Assembly: GCF_027244095.1 (NCBI RefSeq) | Contig: NC_069657.1 | Span: 144,952,857 to 145,016,856 of the forward strand | Direction: 5' to 3' | Source: Hemicordylus capensis | Lineage: Eukaryota; Chordata; Lepidosauria; Squamata; Cordylidae | Length of the DNA stretch: 64,000 bases | Shown here: positions 45,619 through 58,466 of the stretch, one piece after another | How the letters are laid out: each line of letters starts with the position of its first letter | Numbering within the stretch: the stretch's first letter is position 1 | Notes under the pieces: model-generated | What the model was told of the DNA's origin: nothing | Database searches by the model: none | What the model saw: the letters and a program-made list of their open reading frames with translations, nothing else | Translations under genes and position numbers: made by a program

Positions 45619-46530
45619 TTCAGAGGGGAAGGGAGAGCCGACAGACAGGAATGGAGATTAGTCCCAAACGTTGCTAGAAGTCAACACCAGGAATTCCACA
45701 AGATCAGGAGTAAATGGGAATCAGGGTCAGACAACAACAAACAGGTCCAGATTTCTAGGTCAAGGTTGCTCACGGTAGGAATGGTCACCATGAACACTGT
45801 TTCCAGCACAGACCCAGCTTTCAGGCTGCTCTCAATAGGCAGTGTTCTGAGAACCTCACCCATCACTGCAGCTGGGCCTTGTCAGGGAGATGCAGCTGGG
45901 CCATAGCTGGGAGGGACACTGTTCCTTCTGGCCAGCCTCTCTGACCTATGGCGTTCCTCCCTCTGAGACTGTACTCTGGCCAAACATCGTTGTTGGGGAT
46001 CTGGGGCAGGCAGCCCGACTACTGTGGCCTCAGAGGCTTCATCAGGAGGAGGGAGGGAAGGAGGCAGAGGGGCCTGCAGGCCTGTCAACTCTGGCTCTGC
46101 TGAGTCACCCGGAGTTTCAGCCTGCCTCCCCCTGCTCTGGCTCTTCATCTGAGGAATCCTCCTCCACGACTCCCATGGGAGTCATCACATAGTCTGGGAA
46201 ACATACCAGCAGGGATTCGAACCCACGTAGCTTTCCAAATCCCTGTGGCAAAAGCTTTTTGCACAGCTCACAAGGGGAAGGGGAGCCATGTGAAATTACA
46301 CCATGTGGAATTTTTGTTGGAGATGGGCATTCCATCTTCCCCATCTTGATTTGGGCCTCTAAGACAAGGAAAAATGTGAATGCAGGGAGGGCAAGTTGTA
46401 AGCGAGCACAATTGCTCACATTCCACAACATCATTACTGACCATGTAATCTGCCTTCGTTTCCCATTTCCCAGATTTGTGGAGCTTGGGCCAAAATGAGG
46501 AAGCCTGAACTCTTAACCAGCAGGATTTAA
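45619..46530. other. Unassigned GC-rich, possibly repeat-derived
   Basis: The minus strand has Pro/Glu-rich frames (PLPPSLPPPDEASE; EEDSSDEEPEQGEAG) over 45,882-46,200, with a flavour of mobile-element coding sequence, but no domain. No call on function. Confidence 0.3.
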
Positions 46531-46534
46531 AAAT

Positions 46535-46862
46535 ATATATATTTAAGAATCGAATACATCAGGCTGGATACTATATAATAGAGAGCTGAGTATGTCATGA
46601 TTTTGCTTTTGAAGTACCCATGACATAAAGAACTGACAAAACTCATGCTGCTAGCTTGGAGTTCATATAAAGCGTGCCTTTTCCTCATTATGAATAACCC
46701 CAATTAACTGCCACATCTTGGATTAGTGAAAGAGAGTTTACTGAACTGAGGACATAGCTCTCAGATTGAGGCCCAACTGAATGAAATACTGTTATTTCTA
46801 ACTTAAAATCTTAGCCATTTTGCATTAGCACTAAACATGAATATGGCTAGGATTTCATAACA
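46535..46862. repeat. Old paralogous OR 3' flank (unit C)
   Basis: Matches 29,795-30,095 and the B equivalent at about 80% (CCCATGACATAAAGAACTG; CACATCTTGG...; GCATTAGCACTAAACAT). Shows that the whole OR unit, not only the coding exon, was duplicated to make C. Confidence 0.75.
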
Positions 46863-46929
46863 GCCAACATATCCCTATTTTCCCATTCAACTGAATGTAT
46901 ATTCCCGTTCATCTGAATCTATTTTGAGG

Positions 46930-47560
46930 AGTCTGTTTGCTTGTGGGTGTGCTTGTGTGAAATAAAGTCATACTTCTAAGTTTCCTACAGATATCAAATT
47001 TTGCATAGACAATCCTGTCATTTAAATTAGCTAAATGCAGTACTTTTAGCACCACAATATGGTAGGGGGAAAGTTTGATTATGTTTTATTTTTAGAAGAA
47101 ATTCTGCATATAATAAATTTAAACATTATTGTTCACAACAGTTTTTTAACACTCAATAATCTGATCAGTAATTGAGAAACAAATTACATCATTTCCAAGA
47201 GAGTAGAAGATCTTTTTCAGATTCACGTTTACTATGATTTAAATTTACCTTATATGGTAATTATTCAATAAAATGAATAATATTTGGAGTTGAAATTCTA
47301 CAGATTTCAAACTGTTCTTTTACTTCCCTTTTGCAAGCACATTAATAAAAAATCCCATCATATATTTTGAAGAGTTTGTTTGTGGATTTGTTTATACAAA
47401 ATAAGGTTATATTTCCCAATTACCTACAGATACCAAATTTTGCAGAAACAAACCTGTCATTAAAATTAACGGAATGCACTACATTTTACACCAGAATATG
47501 CTGGGTGAAAGGGTATAATATTATTTTACTTAAATTATTTTTAATTATAGAAGAGTCAAG
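46930..47560. repeat. Two-copy direct repeat, ~440-bp spacing
   Basis: 46,930-47,100 and 47,372-47,560 share CTACAGATAYCAAATTTTGCA, AACCTGTCATT-like and ATATG(G/C)T-like segments in order, in an AT-rich setting. Diverged to perhaps 75%. Function and family unknown. Confidence 0.55.
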
Positions 47561-48053
47561 GAGTTCTAAGGAGCTACTAGCCGTCTTTGCCAGCAGCCTT
47601 TTCTTGGTACTTTTGATAGGAAAGACGTCATGACTATTATGCTGAGCACGTAAAAAATATTTGCTAACAACATTAAAATTGAGTCAAAGTTGTATTCGAT
47701 CTAGTAATCTTTTATGTTTTGTCTTTTAGAAGTTTTCCCAGTGGGAATCCTGTAGGGAGTGTGTGGTAGGTGGAGTCAGAAAGAAAGAGGGTAAGGAGAA
47801 GGAGAAGATGGAGTTGTTTCTGAACAGGGGCACACCAAGTTAACTTGGGCACCCAGACTGCCCAGCCATGAGCCACCCCCCACGCGTGAGGCCCCCCGAA
47901 ATTTCCTTTGGGGGTTCCGCCCCTCCCAAGCTCCGGGTTTGTTTTGGTCTAAGTACTCTCACCACGGCCGAGGGGTGGCTGGGGGGGGGGAGCAGTCCTT
48001 CACCCTTCTCCCCTCTCCCCTGGCAGCTGTGGGGTATGAGCAGGAACAATGTT

Positions 48054-48142
48054 GAGCCCATCCGTTCAGGTCAGCATCTTGAAGCAACTGCAAGGTGTGC
48101 CTGTGCAGTTGCTTCAAGATGCTGGCCCGAACAAATGGGCTC
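48054..48142. repeat. Hairpin with 39-nt arms
   Basis: Arms 48,054-48,092 and 48,104-48,142 (centre GCATCTTGAAGCAACTGCA against TGCAGTTGCTTCAAGATGC, perfect over 19) with about four mismatches in the outer part and an 11-nt loop. Lies just before the LTR fossil on the B side. Confidence 0.85.
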
Positions 48143-48169
48143 AGCATCATTATAAATCCTTTGGTAATG

Positions 48170-51100
48170 AGATTTTGAACTGCTATGCATGTGAGCCTGC
48201 CAAACTTGTGAGGGCTGCTGCATCTTCATTGCACTGCATTATTGGGCCTACCTCCCTGAACTGATGCATTCTGCTATTGCTGCTACTGAGTGTTTCTCCA
48301 CTTTCCTGACCTGCACAACCCCAGGAGGTACTTTTTCCTTCTCAATCCTGAACTCCGTTGTTCACTGGATGCCCACAGCAGCTACACTCAGATCCCACCA
48401 CCACCCTTTTCCTTGTCCACCTCAGGAGAACCTGGGAACAATGGAGGTCTTATTGCTACAATTACCTCCTCATTATACAAACCTCTGATTTTACTCCAGC
48501 AAAGCAGAAGGCTATATTGTTTCACTGACTGAGCCCTGAAGGCCAAAAAATATATAGCCCTTTCCTACCAACTTGGAAGGGGCTGCCAATTCTTATGAAG
48601 TTGCTCTTCAAGCCTTCGAGGCAGGGGCGTAGCAAGGTTGGAGTGGGCCCAGAGACAAGATTTTAAAATGGGGCCCCCCCACTCAAAGTCCAGGGCCTCC
48701 GCACACCCCAGGCCCCCAAGGATTTAAGTCTGATATTCCAAAATAAGTATGCTGCCTGGAAATACATTTCACTGAATACACACACGCACACGTCACAATA
48801 TATAGTGATATACATTGAGTACTATACATTTGTTTTACTTTTAATGCCTAGAACACACTAGAAAGATGAATGATTAAAATGGCCCCCTCGCTGCAGATTA
48901 GCCAAGGAGACTTTCAACCATGCAGGGTGAGCCTATGTTTGTTTTCTCAGAATTCTGAACAAATTCAGTCAAGTTTGATTCCAGGAGAATTTCACAGGAG
49001 GCTTTTAAAGCCCTTTAACACACATCTCCTCTGGAATGGAGGTGCTGCATTCACATGTTGGCCAGATTTATCCTGAAGTCCCTGCAGGTTATTGGGGAGC
49101 AGTTCACACACAAGAAAAATAAAATAAAAGCAGAAGACAAGCTTCACAGTTCTCACTCAGACCTTCTGGGTTGCAAAACAACTTGAACATAAGTGCATTT
49201 ATAAATGAATGAATAAAATAAATATAATACTGTTTCTTCCAGAAGTTTTTGTAATTTTCTGCCATGAAACAAGCCACTTATAGGACTTTTTAGATAGTTT
49301 TTTTTAAGCCAGCATATTTTCCAAGCTGTTTAAAAATAAATATTCAGAGACTTCTCAGTCCCTCCTCCCCCACCCCCATATCAAAGCCCTATGGCAAGCA
49401 GATCCCTATATATCCGGGTGGGGGTGGGGGGCAGGGAAGGTAACCACAAAAAGGAGTTCACACTCTACCTGGCAGCAGGGGGTCTTCTGCTGCAGAGAAC
49501 AGTGGAGGCCTCTCTGGCTGCCTCCTCCTTCCTGGCTGGCTTGGGCCCTACTGGAGTTCAGGCTTCACAGAGGCCTACACTAGACCTCCGTGGAAGCCCC
49601 GCCCACCCGCCGATCAGCTGAGAGGCGGGAGAAAAGGAGTTCTTTGCAGCTTGTCTGCTGCCTGGATTGCCGGCCAGGAGAACAAGCTGGAGAGACGGCG
49701 AACAGGGCAAGTGGCTGAGGGGCCTTGGGGCTGGGCTGGGGGCAATGGGAAGTCACGTGAGGTGCCTCTGGGGGGCCCCTCCAGGCAGTGGGGCCCCCAG
49801 ACAACTGTCTCCCCTTGCCCGATCGTTGTTACGCACCTGCTTCGAGGATCATTTCTACCCTACTTTGAATGTGATTGCTGAATGTTACAAGTTCTATTCT
49901 AGAACTCTATTCACTGCCTGGTGAATCTATCAATCAATATTTCACAGCATTATATGCCTTAAGTGTAACCTGTGAGCTTGACAACTTTACTTATGAAATG
50001 ATCAGGGATAAGACTGTTATGAAAACAAACTGCTCCAAATTGCATGAAAAACTGCTTCTGGAGCAGAAATGTACCATCAAATGATTTCCATAGATTTAAG
50101 AGATGTGCATAGATTTAACAGATGTGAACTCCAACATGGTAGTGGCTCTTATTCAATTCAAGAGACTGCCCTTTGGATTAGCCTCTGCAGCTTCATTATT
50201 TCAAGAACTATGCATGCAATTTTGGGGACTACAGATGGCATTACTTACTTTCAGAATGAGATTTTAGTGTATGGCTAAACCATTGAGAAGCATGATGCTA
50301 AACTGGCAGAAGTCTTAAGAAAGCTATCTCTGCAGAGAAATATCAGTTTCGCACACACTTGGTGACATACTTGGGACACACAATATATCAGTGGTGTACA
50401 GCACAAAACAGACTTGGTGAAAGCTATCAGGAAGCACCAGAGCCACACAACAAGGATGCACTTCCTTCATTTTTAGGACTCTGTGAGTATTGATCTAAAT
50501 TTGTTAGTCAGTTTGCCTCAAAAGATGCTCCATCGCATCTTCTTTTTTAAAAGAATGAAGCACTTAACGGGGATGAATCCTACAAGGCTAGTTTTCAGAC
50601 TATCAAATTGGCCATTACTGAAAGCCCTGCTCTCACTTCTTTTGACATCAACTTGCACACTGTTGTAACCACTGATGCCTCTGAATATGGTTTGGGTGCA
50701 GTCTTGACCCAGCAAAAAGTGGACAGGGAAGTTACAGTTGCCTTTGCTTCCCGAGTGCTTACGTCTTAGAGAAGAAATATTCTGTCACTGAAAAATAAGC
50801 TCTAGGGGGCTTCTGGGCAGTGACACACTTCAGGACTTATTTGTAGGGAAGATAATTCACTTTATGAATCTATGATCAGACCTTAAACCTCTTTCTGTTT
50901 TATTTATCACTCAGGGATCAAGTCAAGCAACCCCAAGAATTACCAAATGAATCACCAGACATATGGACTTTGATATCCAGGTGGAATATCTTCCAGGCCT
51001 TCAAGATACAACTGCAGATTGTTTCTCTGCCAACCTCCTTACAAGCAGAAGTGACCAAAATTGCCCATGAAGATCACCTGGGCATGAGCTTGACTAAAAG

Positions 51101-51195
51101 GTGAATCAGAGAATGCTTTTGGTGACCAGGTATAGACAAACACATTTAAAATGTAATTGAGCACTGTGTGACTTGTGCTGTATGTGACAAATTGC
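48170..51195 (+). mobile_element. Ty3/gypsy-like LTR retrotransposon fossil, B copy
   Basis: Parts on the plus strand: leader segment (48,170-48,621, found inverted at 14.7-15.2 kb), gag-like sense around 49,880-50,080 (LYSLPGESINQYFTALYAL), RT-like (about 50,090-50,290), thumb/RNase H-like (about 50,350-50,770) and a stretch ending in an integrase zinc-binding-like motif near 51,160-51,195. Interrupted by one hAT element. Less loaded with insertions than the A copy. Many breaks; no LTR identified; clearly old. Confidence 0.75.
48622..49839. mobile_element. hAT element in the gypsy fossil
   Basis: 1,218 bp, ends CAGGGGCGTAGCAA... and ...TTGTTACGCACCTG, flanked by a perfect 8-bp duplication CTTCGAGG (48,614-48,621 and 49,840-49,847). 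The A-side homologue has an undisturbed CTTCAAGG at the site (minus strand, near 14,748). The interior has GGGGCCCCCC-type subterminal runs and no transposase. Confidence 0.93.
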
Positions 51196-51570
51196 AAAAG
51201 GCTTTGGTCCAGGCTATTTAAGAAAGCATCTCCTTCATCATGAACCCTACCACCTGTTACGATCTTCTAGAGAGGTGCAATTAGGGTTGCCACCCTAATC
51301 GTTTGATGGCGACTCAGGACTGGGCTTTCTTTGTGGCTGCCGCAGGGCTTTGGAATATGCTCCCTGCTGAAATAAGTGCATCTCCTTCTCTGCTTGTTTT
51401 CAGGAAGACCTTTAAGACGCTCCTGTTCTTGCAAGCTCTTAATCAGAATTTTAATAATTTTAATAATTTGTTTTTTAAACTGTTTTATACTATTGTTTGT
51501 ATTGTGTCTGGTGTATTTTAATCTGTGTTGACTTTTTAATATTAAATTTTGTACACCGCCATATTCTTCT
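51195..51570 (+). mobile_element. L2/CR1-like LINE 3' end (B)
   Basis: Homologue of 18,905-19,262, with AAGLWNMLPAEI-type C-terminal sense and the tail ending TTGTACACCGCC. The last ~100 bp are almost identical to A while the first ~270 bp are about 85%. Confidence 0.75.
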
Positions 51571-53315
51571 TCCAGACTTGTTCTTGGGAGGAGCATCACT
51601 TTGGTTCATGCACATCCCTATATGTTTCTCCCTGTATTCTCCCTGTATGTTTCTCTTTGTGGGATAAATTTACACACAACCCATTCCTTTGTGCTGCAGT
51701 CAGCAACGTGGTGGGCTTGCCAGCAGCCCAGGGACAGACGGTCACCTTCTGCCCACCACCACCACTCGTGCATCTGGGCACAGGTAGGCCAGGCCCTTTG
51801 CACCGATGTCAGGTGCATGCCAGTGCAGGGAGGGTGGCCAGCACTGGGCAGGGGGACATGCGGCCCTTCAGACCCTCCTAGCTGGATGGCACTTTATTTG
51901 CCGACTGGGTATTCTTTTTCTCGCTCACTCCGAGGAAAACTCAGTGACTTGCTGGGAGCAAGTCAGCAGACGAAGTGGACTGACAAGCCGTGTCCACCTC
52001 TCCCAGCCATGAGGGTTTTGTTCACCAGCTGGCTGCTTTGTCTTCCTTTCTGAGAGCAAGGGAGAAAAAGGACACCCAGCCAGTGAATAAAGTGTTTGAC
52101 AGCTGGCAGTGGCCAAGGGGCCATGCATCTTGTTTCCAACTGCTGAGCACTTTGTTATAAACAAACATTTGACCAATCCACTTGACCCAAACAAAGTTGA
52201 CACAATCCACTCTCAGATTCAGATCTTGACGAGCGCAATGCTTCAGCTACCAAAAGGTTCTGGAGATACTAAAGTAAATTAAGCAGATCAACAGCATCCG
52301 CCCTGTGCTGCTTTTCTAAATATGCAAAAACAAGTCTCGCACTAGGGTTTGGAAACATCTCTGTGGGGGGAAAAGAACACATCACTTGCAAAGGATGGCC
52401 ATCTTAATAATATTTAGTAATCAATGTCATTAGTTAGTGACCGGCTTTATCATTTTATCTGAGCAGAATATTTCATTGCATCGGTGCAATTAAGATAAGG
52501 CCCCTGAGAATCAGTTTAATCACTTTGTTAAGTCTACACTACAAGGAATCAGGCAATCTGATCACAAGGGACACCCAACAGGAAAGAGGTCTAATATATC
52601 AGTATGAGAGCCCATATATCACTATGAATATTGCTTTGAGATCAAGAGTGTCATGGTCACTTCTATCATATCATTGCTTTGGGCATGGAGGGCTTCCTAC
52701 AGATTTCCAGAAAATGTGCCTATTTTATTCCGTCATAATCCATGTTACTTTAAATCATTCTACTTTTCATGAAGACCACAGAACAAAGGTGAGTAAGTGC
52801 TGTGTTTAGTAAAGGGATTAACTAGCCTCTCTTGACTCAGCAACCTGGGTGCTGTACATGAGGAAACTGTGGGAAATGACAATGACCAAGTTTCACTGTA
52901 AATGTACAGCAGAAAGTTTGCTTTAGAGTAATCAAGCTCCAACATATATGCAATTTATGTATGGAAACAGCTGAGCTATATTGATTGGAGCTGGAAAAGT
53001 GCCATTGCCCCAGATCATGCATTTAACCAGGGCAGCTCTGCAATGGCCAAGAAGTGGGCACAGGCCTCCAGTGCTGTTTCATGACATTTTGCTGCCTGGT
53101 GCAAAGAACCAAATGGCACCATTCCCTTCCATTTCTCTCTCTATTAAAATCACACACAACCATCAGAGGCGTCGCTAAAACCGAATAACTGAACAAGGGG
53201 GAACAGATATACCTGGGCCCTAGAGGAAGTGGGGCCCGTCACAGGATGGCAGCTCGCTCTTCTTTGTTGATGATGTATGAGGTGATGTTTCTTAACCGAG
53301 GGGATACATGCATGC

Positions 53316-53320
<5 letters not shown>

Positions 53321-53378
<58 letters not shown>
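53321..53378. repeat. (TG)n microsatellite, expanded in B
   Basis: About 29 TG units, where A has about seven followed by (GA)n at 21,001-21,030. Confidence 0.92.
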
Positions 53379-53381
<3 letters not shown>

Positions 53382-53975
53382 ATGGGGCTATTCTGACAAT
53401 CAGCAAAAATTGGGCTAGCCTCCGCTGGTTTGGATATTGCAGCTATTTAGAGAAAACACATGGAGATCCTTGTATGACTAAACACCAAACATTTATTGGT
53501 TAAATATACTTAGATAGGAAAGACCTATATCTAATCTAAAGGACTACATAGTGGATAGGTAAGGAGAGAGAGAGATGTTTCCATCTGCTCTCTAGGAGGA
53601 AAGTAAGGATTGTGACTCAGCACAGGAAGTGCTGCAGAGTCAGTTCGGGGGTCATAGAGTAGGGACAGATAGGGAGACCCTGACTCACTGTCTCTACTCC
53701 CAATGCCCCTAGTGGTCATTAGGACAGTTGGTGCAAAAGGGCAATGCACTGGAAGTTCATCTCCAACATAGCCTTGCTTCATAAGTCTAGAGATACACAT
53801 ATCAGGTGGTTGGTAGGTAGGTAGGTAGATAAGGTGTTCTAGGCCCTGATCATCTTGGTTGCCTTTTTTCTGCACCTTTTCCAATTCTATAATGTCATTT
53901 TTGAAATATGGTGACCAGAACTGTACACAGTACTCCAAATGTGGCTGCACCATAGATTTGTATAAGGACATTATA

Positions 53976-54320
53976 ATATAGCACACCTTAAGTGGCACAG
54001 TGGGGAAATGCTTGAATAACAAGCAGAAGGTTGCCAGTTCAAATCCCCGCTAGTTTGTTTCCCAAATTATGGGAAACACCTATATACAGAGGTGCTGAAA
54101 GGCATCATCTCATACTGCGCTGGAGATGGCAATGGTAAACCCCTCATTTATTCTACCAAAGAAAATCACAGGGCTCTGTAGGTGCCAGCACTCTGTAGGT
54201 GCCAGCGGTCCGAACCGGTCCGAATCGAACCACCCCCAGTTCGGTTCGAATTCGAACCTGCAGCCTGAACCTGAGGGCTTGTTCGGTTCCGAACCGCCGA
54301 ACCGGTTCGCACATCCCTAC
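53976..54320 (+). repeat. SINE plus hAT end fragment, B copies
   Basis: Duplicate of 21,640-21,979: second-family SINE followed by the CGAACCGG-rich hAT right end terminating in GCACATCCCTA, with a small deletion in the hAT part. Confidence 0.75.
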
Positions 54321-54857
54321 TCACATGTAGCCTCCCATTCAAATGCAACCAGGGCAGACCCTGCTTAGCAAAGGGGACAATTCATGCTTGCTACTACAAG
54401 ACCTGCTTTCCTCTTTCCTCACAAGGTTTGCTTGAAATCTAGTAACTATGACAAAGCAGTCTTGCAGAGAAAATATTGGGCCTGATCCTGGGATGTCTAG
54501 CAAGCACAAGAATTCCAAAGTATCCATCAGGGGATTGTCACTCAGGAAGGGCTGCCCATCCATTTCAATGGGGGAAAGTGCAATTCTGTTCAAAGAAATG
54601 CATACATAGAACCTATACCTCTGGGAATGGAGAACCCCAATTTCAGAATAGTTCCATGTATGCAGAACCATGTATTACAACTAAAAGGACTGTGGTGGCT
54701 CCATCAGAAATGTTCTTCCTACTCGTGTAATAAAGTCTAGTTCCATTTACACCCTGTTTAGTTTTCACTACAGCATGTGTTTCCCTGCCCTCAACGGCAG
54801 CATAATTCTACACTCCTACCCAGAACGTGAAATTTGCATTGTTGCTTATCTAATTGT

Positions 54858-54929
54858 TACTTCTCTGAATTACAGGTAAGATTCAATCAATAAATGAATA
54901 CTATCAATGTATAAAACGTGCAGCAAGAA
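54858..54929 (+). promoter_or_regulatory. OR-B coding-exon splice acceptor and short leader
   Basis: TTACTTCTCTGAATTACAG, equivalent to the A copy near 22,534 and placed like ACATTTCAG of OR-C, probably begins the coding exon about 55 bp before the ATG. The following GTAAG makes it donor-like as well. The matching candidate donor of an upstream exon is at about 52,788 (CAAAG|GTGAGTAAG). Confidence 0.5.
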
Positions 54930-55871
54930 ATGGCCAAGGAAAACCACACAAAAGTGACAGAGTTTGTCCTCCAGGGCTTAGTGGACAGTCCAGTAATGAA
55001 GTCACTGTGTTTTATTGTGATATTATTCATGTATTTAGTCACTCTGGTAGGAAATCTGGGAATGATCGTGTTAATCAGAATAGACCCTCAGCTCCGGAAA
55101 CCCATGTATTTCTTCCTCAGTCACTTATCTTTCTTAGATTTGGGGTATTCCTCAGCAATAGCCCCTAAAATGCTGGAGAATTTCTTAGCACAGAAGACCA
55201 CCATTTCATACATTGACTGTGCTTCCCAGATGTATTTCTTTGTCTTCTGTGCAAGTACTGAGTGCATCCTTCTGGCTGCAATGGCATACGACCGGTATGT
55301 AGCTATCTGCAATCCTCTCATGTATATGGTTTCAATGTCTCCCAAGATGTGTGCCCTGTTGGTGGCTGGATCTTACTTTGTTGGCTTTGTGAATGCAATG
55401 ACACAAACAATTTCCACTTTTTCATTGTCTTTTTGTGGCTCCAATGTCATCAACCATTTCTTCTGTGATGTTCCCCCTTTGTTAGCTCTTTCCTGCAGTG
55501 ACACAACCTTAAATGAAATGGTACTCTCTGTGTTTGCCACAGTCCTGAGCATATTTACTTCAGTAGAAATTGTGGTGTCGTACACGTTCATCCTGTCTGC
55601 AATCTTGCAGATCCGTTCAGCCAAGGGGAAGCAAAAGGCCTTTTCAACATGTGCCTCCCACCTGATGGCTGTCACCATCTTCTATGGAACAACAGTCTTC
55701 ATGTACCTGAGACCTAGTTCTACCTATTCTATGGACCAGGACAAATGGGCCTCTGTATGTTACACTGTGGTGATTCCCATGCTGAACCCTCTGATCTACA
55801 GTCTGAGGAACAAGGAAGTGAAAAATGCCTTGAGAAGAATTCCAGTGCTGAAGATAGCTTTCTTGAAGTAG
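54930..55871 (+). CDS. Olfactory receptor OR-B, class II (family 5/8-like)
   Basis: Intact receptor of 313 residues, ATG at 54,930 in AAGAAATGG context. It is the uninterrupted counterpart of OR-A. Sequon N5-H-T; TM1 GNLGMIVLI (41-49); [13 protein letters not shown] (58-70); [10 protein letters not shown] (118-127); HFFCDVPPL (176-184); SY before the third inner loop; [10 protein letters not shown] (236-245); [12 protein letters not shown] (283-294); short basic tail ending KIAFLK. Differs from the OR-A body by only a few residues (for example Gly/Glu in DL-G/E-YSS and SAKGK/SPEGK). Expected to signal through G-olf in olfactory neurons; ligand unknown. Confidence 0.96.
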   Translation: MAKENHTKVTEFVLQGLVDSPVMKSLCFIVILFMYLVTLVGNLGMIVLIRIDPQLRKPMYFFLSHLSFLDLGYSSAIAPKMLENFLAQKTTISYIDCASQMYFFVFCASTECILLAAMAYDRYVAICNPLMYMVSMSPKMCALLVAGSYFVGFVNAMTQTISTFSLSFCGSNVINHFFCDVPPLLALSCSDTTLNEMVLSVFATVLSIFTSVEIVVSYTFILSAILQIRSAKGKQKAFSTCASHLMAVTIFYGTTVFMYLRPSSTYSMDQDKWASVCYTVVIPMLNPLIYSLRNKEVKNALRRIPVLKIAFLK

Positions 55872-55965
55872 CTGTTAGATACTGGGGAAAAGAGTCATTA
55901 TATGCACACATTTGATCCAATGACTTGTTTAAGGTTTAAGTCACTGAAGAATTGAAATAAATACT

Positions 55966-56090
55966 ACTGCTGCTGCTGCTGCTACTACTACTACTACTAC
56001 TACTGCTATGTATATTGATATACTACTCTTCTACCAAAGTTCTCAAAGCAGCTTACACAGAAAAATAAATACACAAATAGAGATTAAATG
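55966..56090. repeat. L2-like tail with CTG/CTA repeat, B copy
   Basis: B homologue of 29,633-29,755 with a longer triplet run. Confidence 0.5.
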
Positions 56091-56901
56091 CACTGGCTTA
56101 AGTGCTGGTGTGGCCCCAAACATTCAGAAAATGGAATAAATCAGAATCGATACAATATAATAAAGAGCTGAGTCTGTTATGTGTTTGCTGTGACAATACC
56201 CATGACATAAAGAACTGGCAGCACTAATGCTACTTGCTCACAGTTCATTTAAAGAGTGCATTTTCCTCATTACTGAATAACCCCAAATGAGCTGCCACAT
56301 TTGCGGGTAGTGAAGGAGAATTTATTGGGTTTAAGACATTGCCCAACTTGATAAAATACTGTGTCCTTTCTCATTTAAAATCTTGGCCATGTTGAATTAG
56401 CACTAAACATAAATATGTCTAGGACTGCTTCCAAGAAGTTATCTTGTATATTACCAATATTAACAAAATGGTGAATTATTGGGAGAATGGGACAAGATGC
56501 CCATTTTATAAATCCACAACTGCATTCTCAAGATCAGGCATATCCTCAGGATCCTAACTGGTCAGAACAGTTGGTTTCTGCCATCTTCTGTCACCAGCTC
56601 TCCTTTAAAGAGGGTGGGAAGGGTTTGTAGGGTGAAGATAGGTAAGAGTACTCAATGTATTCCTGTGATTGAGAAAGCCACCCAAGTTCAAAACTGTTTC
56701 TCCAGAGCTGCTATTAGTCACAGAGGGGAAAACATACAGGTACAATGGGTACCTATATATTCCTCTCTGTGTTGCAAATAACAGCTTGTGCTCATGCCTG
56801 CCTGTTCCTCAGTGCACCCCCAGACTGAATCTGGTTTCTAGAAAGAAGAAAGCCTCTGCCTGAGTGCATACCTAGAGATGTATATATCAGGAAGTATATA
56901 C

Positions 56902-56952
<51 letters not shown>

Positions 56953-57818
56953 CCTCAAGGACTAGGGAAATGGGACATTCTGCAGGGGGTTTTTAAGTGC
57001 CTTCATGTCATTAGTGCAATCATAGGGGACTAGGAAATGCCACTCTGATAGCCACGGCCCCCTTGAGCATGTACAGAAGGGAGTAGAACAGACCAAACAT
57101 CAAAGTGCTGAGACTGAAATGCTGTTTCTTTCTCTTAGAGAGTGAGCATCCAGATGAGCCAAGGAACCACGGACAGATTCCCTCTCACAGATAAGAATCA
57201 TTCAGTCAAATGAGCCATGCTGAAAAGCAGCCCTCCTTCCCTCTCCAGGTTGCCTCCCTTAGTAGGACACCTGTTCAGCCTTGTGTTTTACGAGAAATGT
57301 CTAGGAGAGCACACAGCCTGCCCATTATTCACACCTTTTGTCTAAGTATCTCCTCATCGACACAGAACAATGGAATCACCCAGTATCGTGCCCTCAGGCT
57401 ATGTTGAAGTTATAAAATACCCCTTCTTGCCACCCTACATTGGAGGTAGAGTCAGCAGTAGAGGTGACAGACATGATACAGAAGGTTTTAAGGAACAGTA
57501 CACTGCTTGCTTTGCTGTTCCCACCACCCCAAAGGCATCTCACATTTCTGCCAGTGCACATAGAGATTTATCTCCTGCACATGGGCATTTTCTGGTTTTT
57601 TTTGTGTGTGTTCCCCTTCCAGGGAGATCCTTTAAAACCCACCTGGGCAGTCAGAGCTCAGTCCTTGCTAGGCACGCTGCCTTGCTTTGTGACCCAGAGT
57701 TTCTCTCACTCGGCCCCCAGTAACAAAGGGTCTCAACCTTCTTCTATGAAGGACACCTACAACTGTAACCCTGGAATCCATGTCCCTGGCCTGGGATAGG
57801 TAACTATAGATCAGTGTA

Positions 57819-57881
<63 letters not shown>

Positions 57882-58221
57882 TCTCCCCATTCCCTGCCAA
57901 CACTACTCCCACCCCACCCCACCCCCAGTCCATCAGCCTGTAAATGTGTATTGGAGGCCTGTCAGTGCCATTTTCAGAGTATTGATCCCTTAAGGGAAGA
58001 TCATTACCAGCAATCTTGCTGAGGTGCCAACCATTGCCTTTACTCTTAGCTTTACTCTTCAATAAAATCTAACCTTGCTTCAAGAAATGTGTCTGTAGTT
58101 TATGGTACCCTTCTGAGTGCTCGAACACAGGTGTATCCTATCCATGGTCAGCTTTCCCAATACCTCAATATATGATTTGGAGTTAAATTCCTCACATTAA
58201 TCAAAAACATAGTCGCAAAGG
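56091..58221. other. OR-B 3' flank, non-coding
   Basis: Duplicate of 29,756-31,828. (GATA)n at 56,902-56,951 and an expanded (TC)n at 57,826-57,877 (only a short run in A). No gene. Confidence 0.5.
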
Positions 58222-58466
58222 ATGGTAACTATGGGAGACTTGGTGTGTGAGCACTGTAAGATATCCCCCTTAGGGGATGGAGCTGCTCTACGAAGAGCAG
58301 AAGGCTCTAAGTTCCCTCCCTGGCTTCTCCAAGATAGGGCTGGGGGAGATTCCTGCCTGCAACCTTGGAGAAGCCGCTGCCAGTCTGTGAAGACAATACT
58401 GAGCTAAATGGACTTATGGTCTGACTCAGTATATGGCAGCTTCTTACGTTCCTATGTTCCTAAACC
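58222..58466 (+). repeat. tRNA-like SINE (third family), B copy
   Basis: Duplicate of 31,829-32,075, ending CAGTATATGGCAGCTTCTTA. Confidence 0.6.

Noticed and set aside
45882-46434. Pro/Glu-rich minus-strand protein gene
   Set aside because: Composition-driven frames with stops between them; no conserved domain or paralogue in the window.
54918-54929. OR-B start at 54,918
   Set aside because: GTG codon; the ATG at 54,930 is conserved and has better context.
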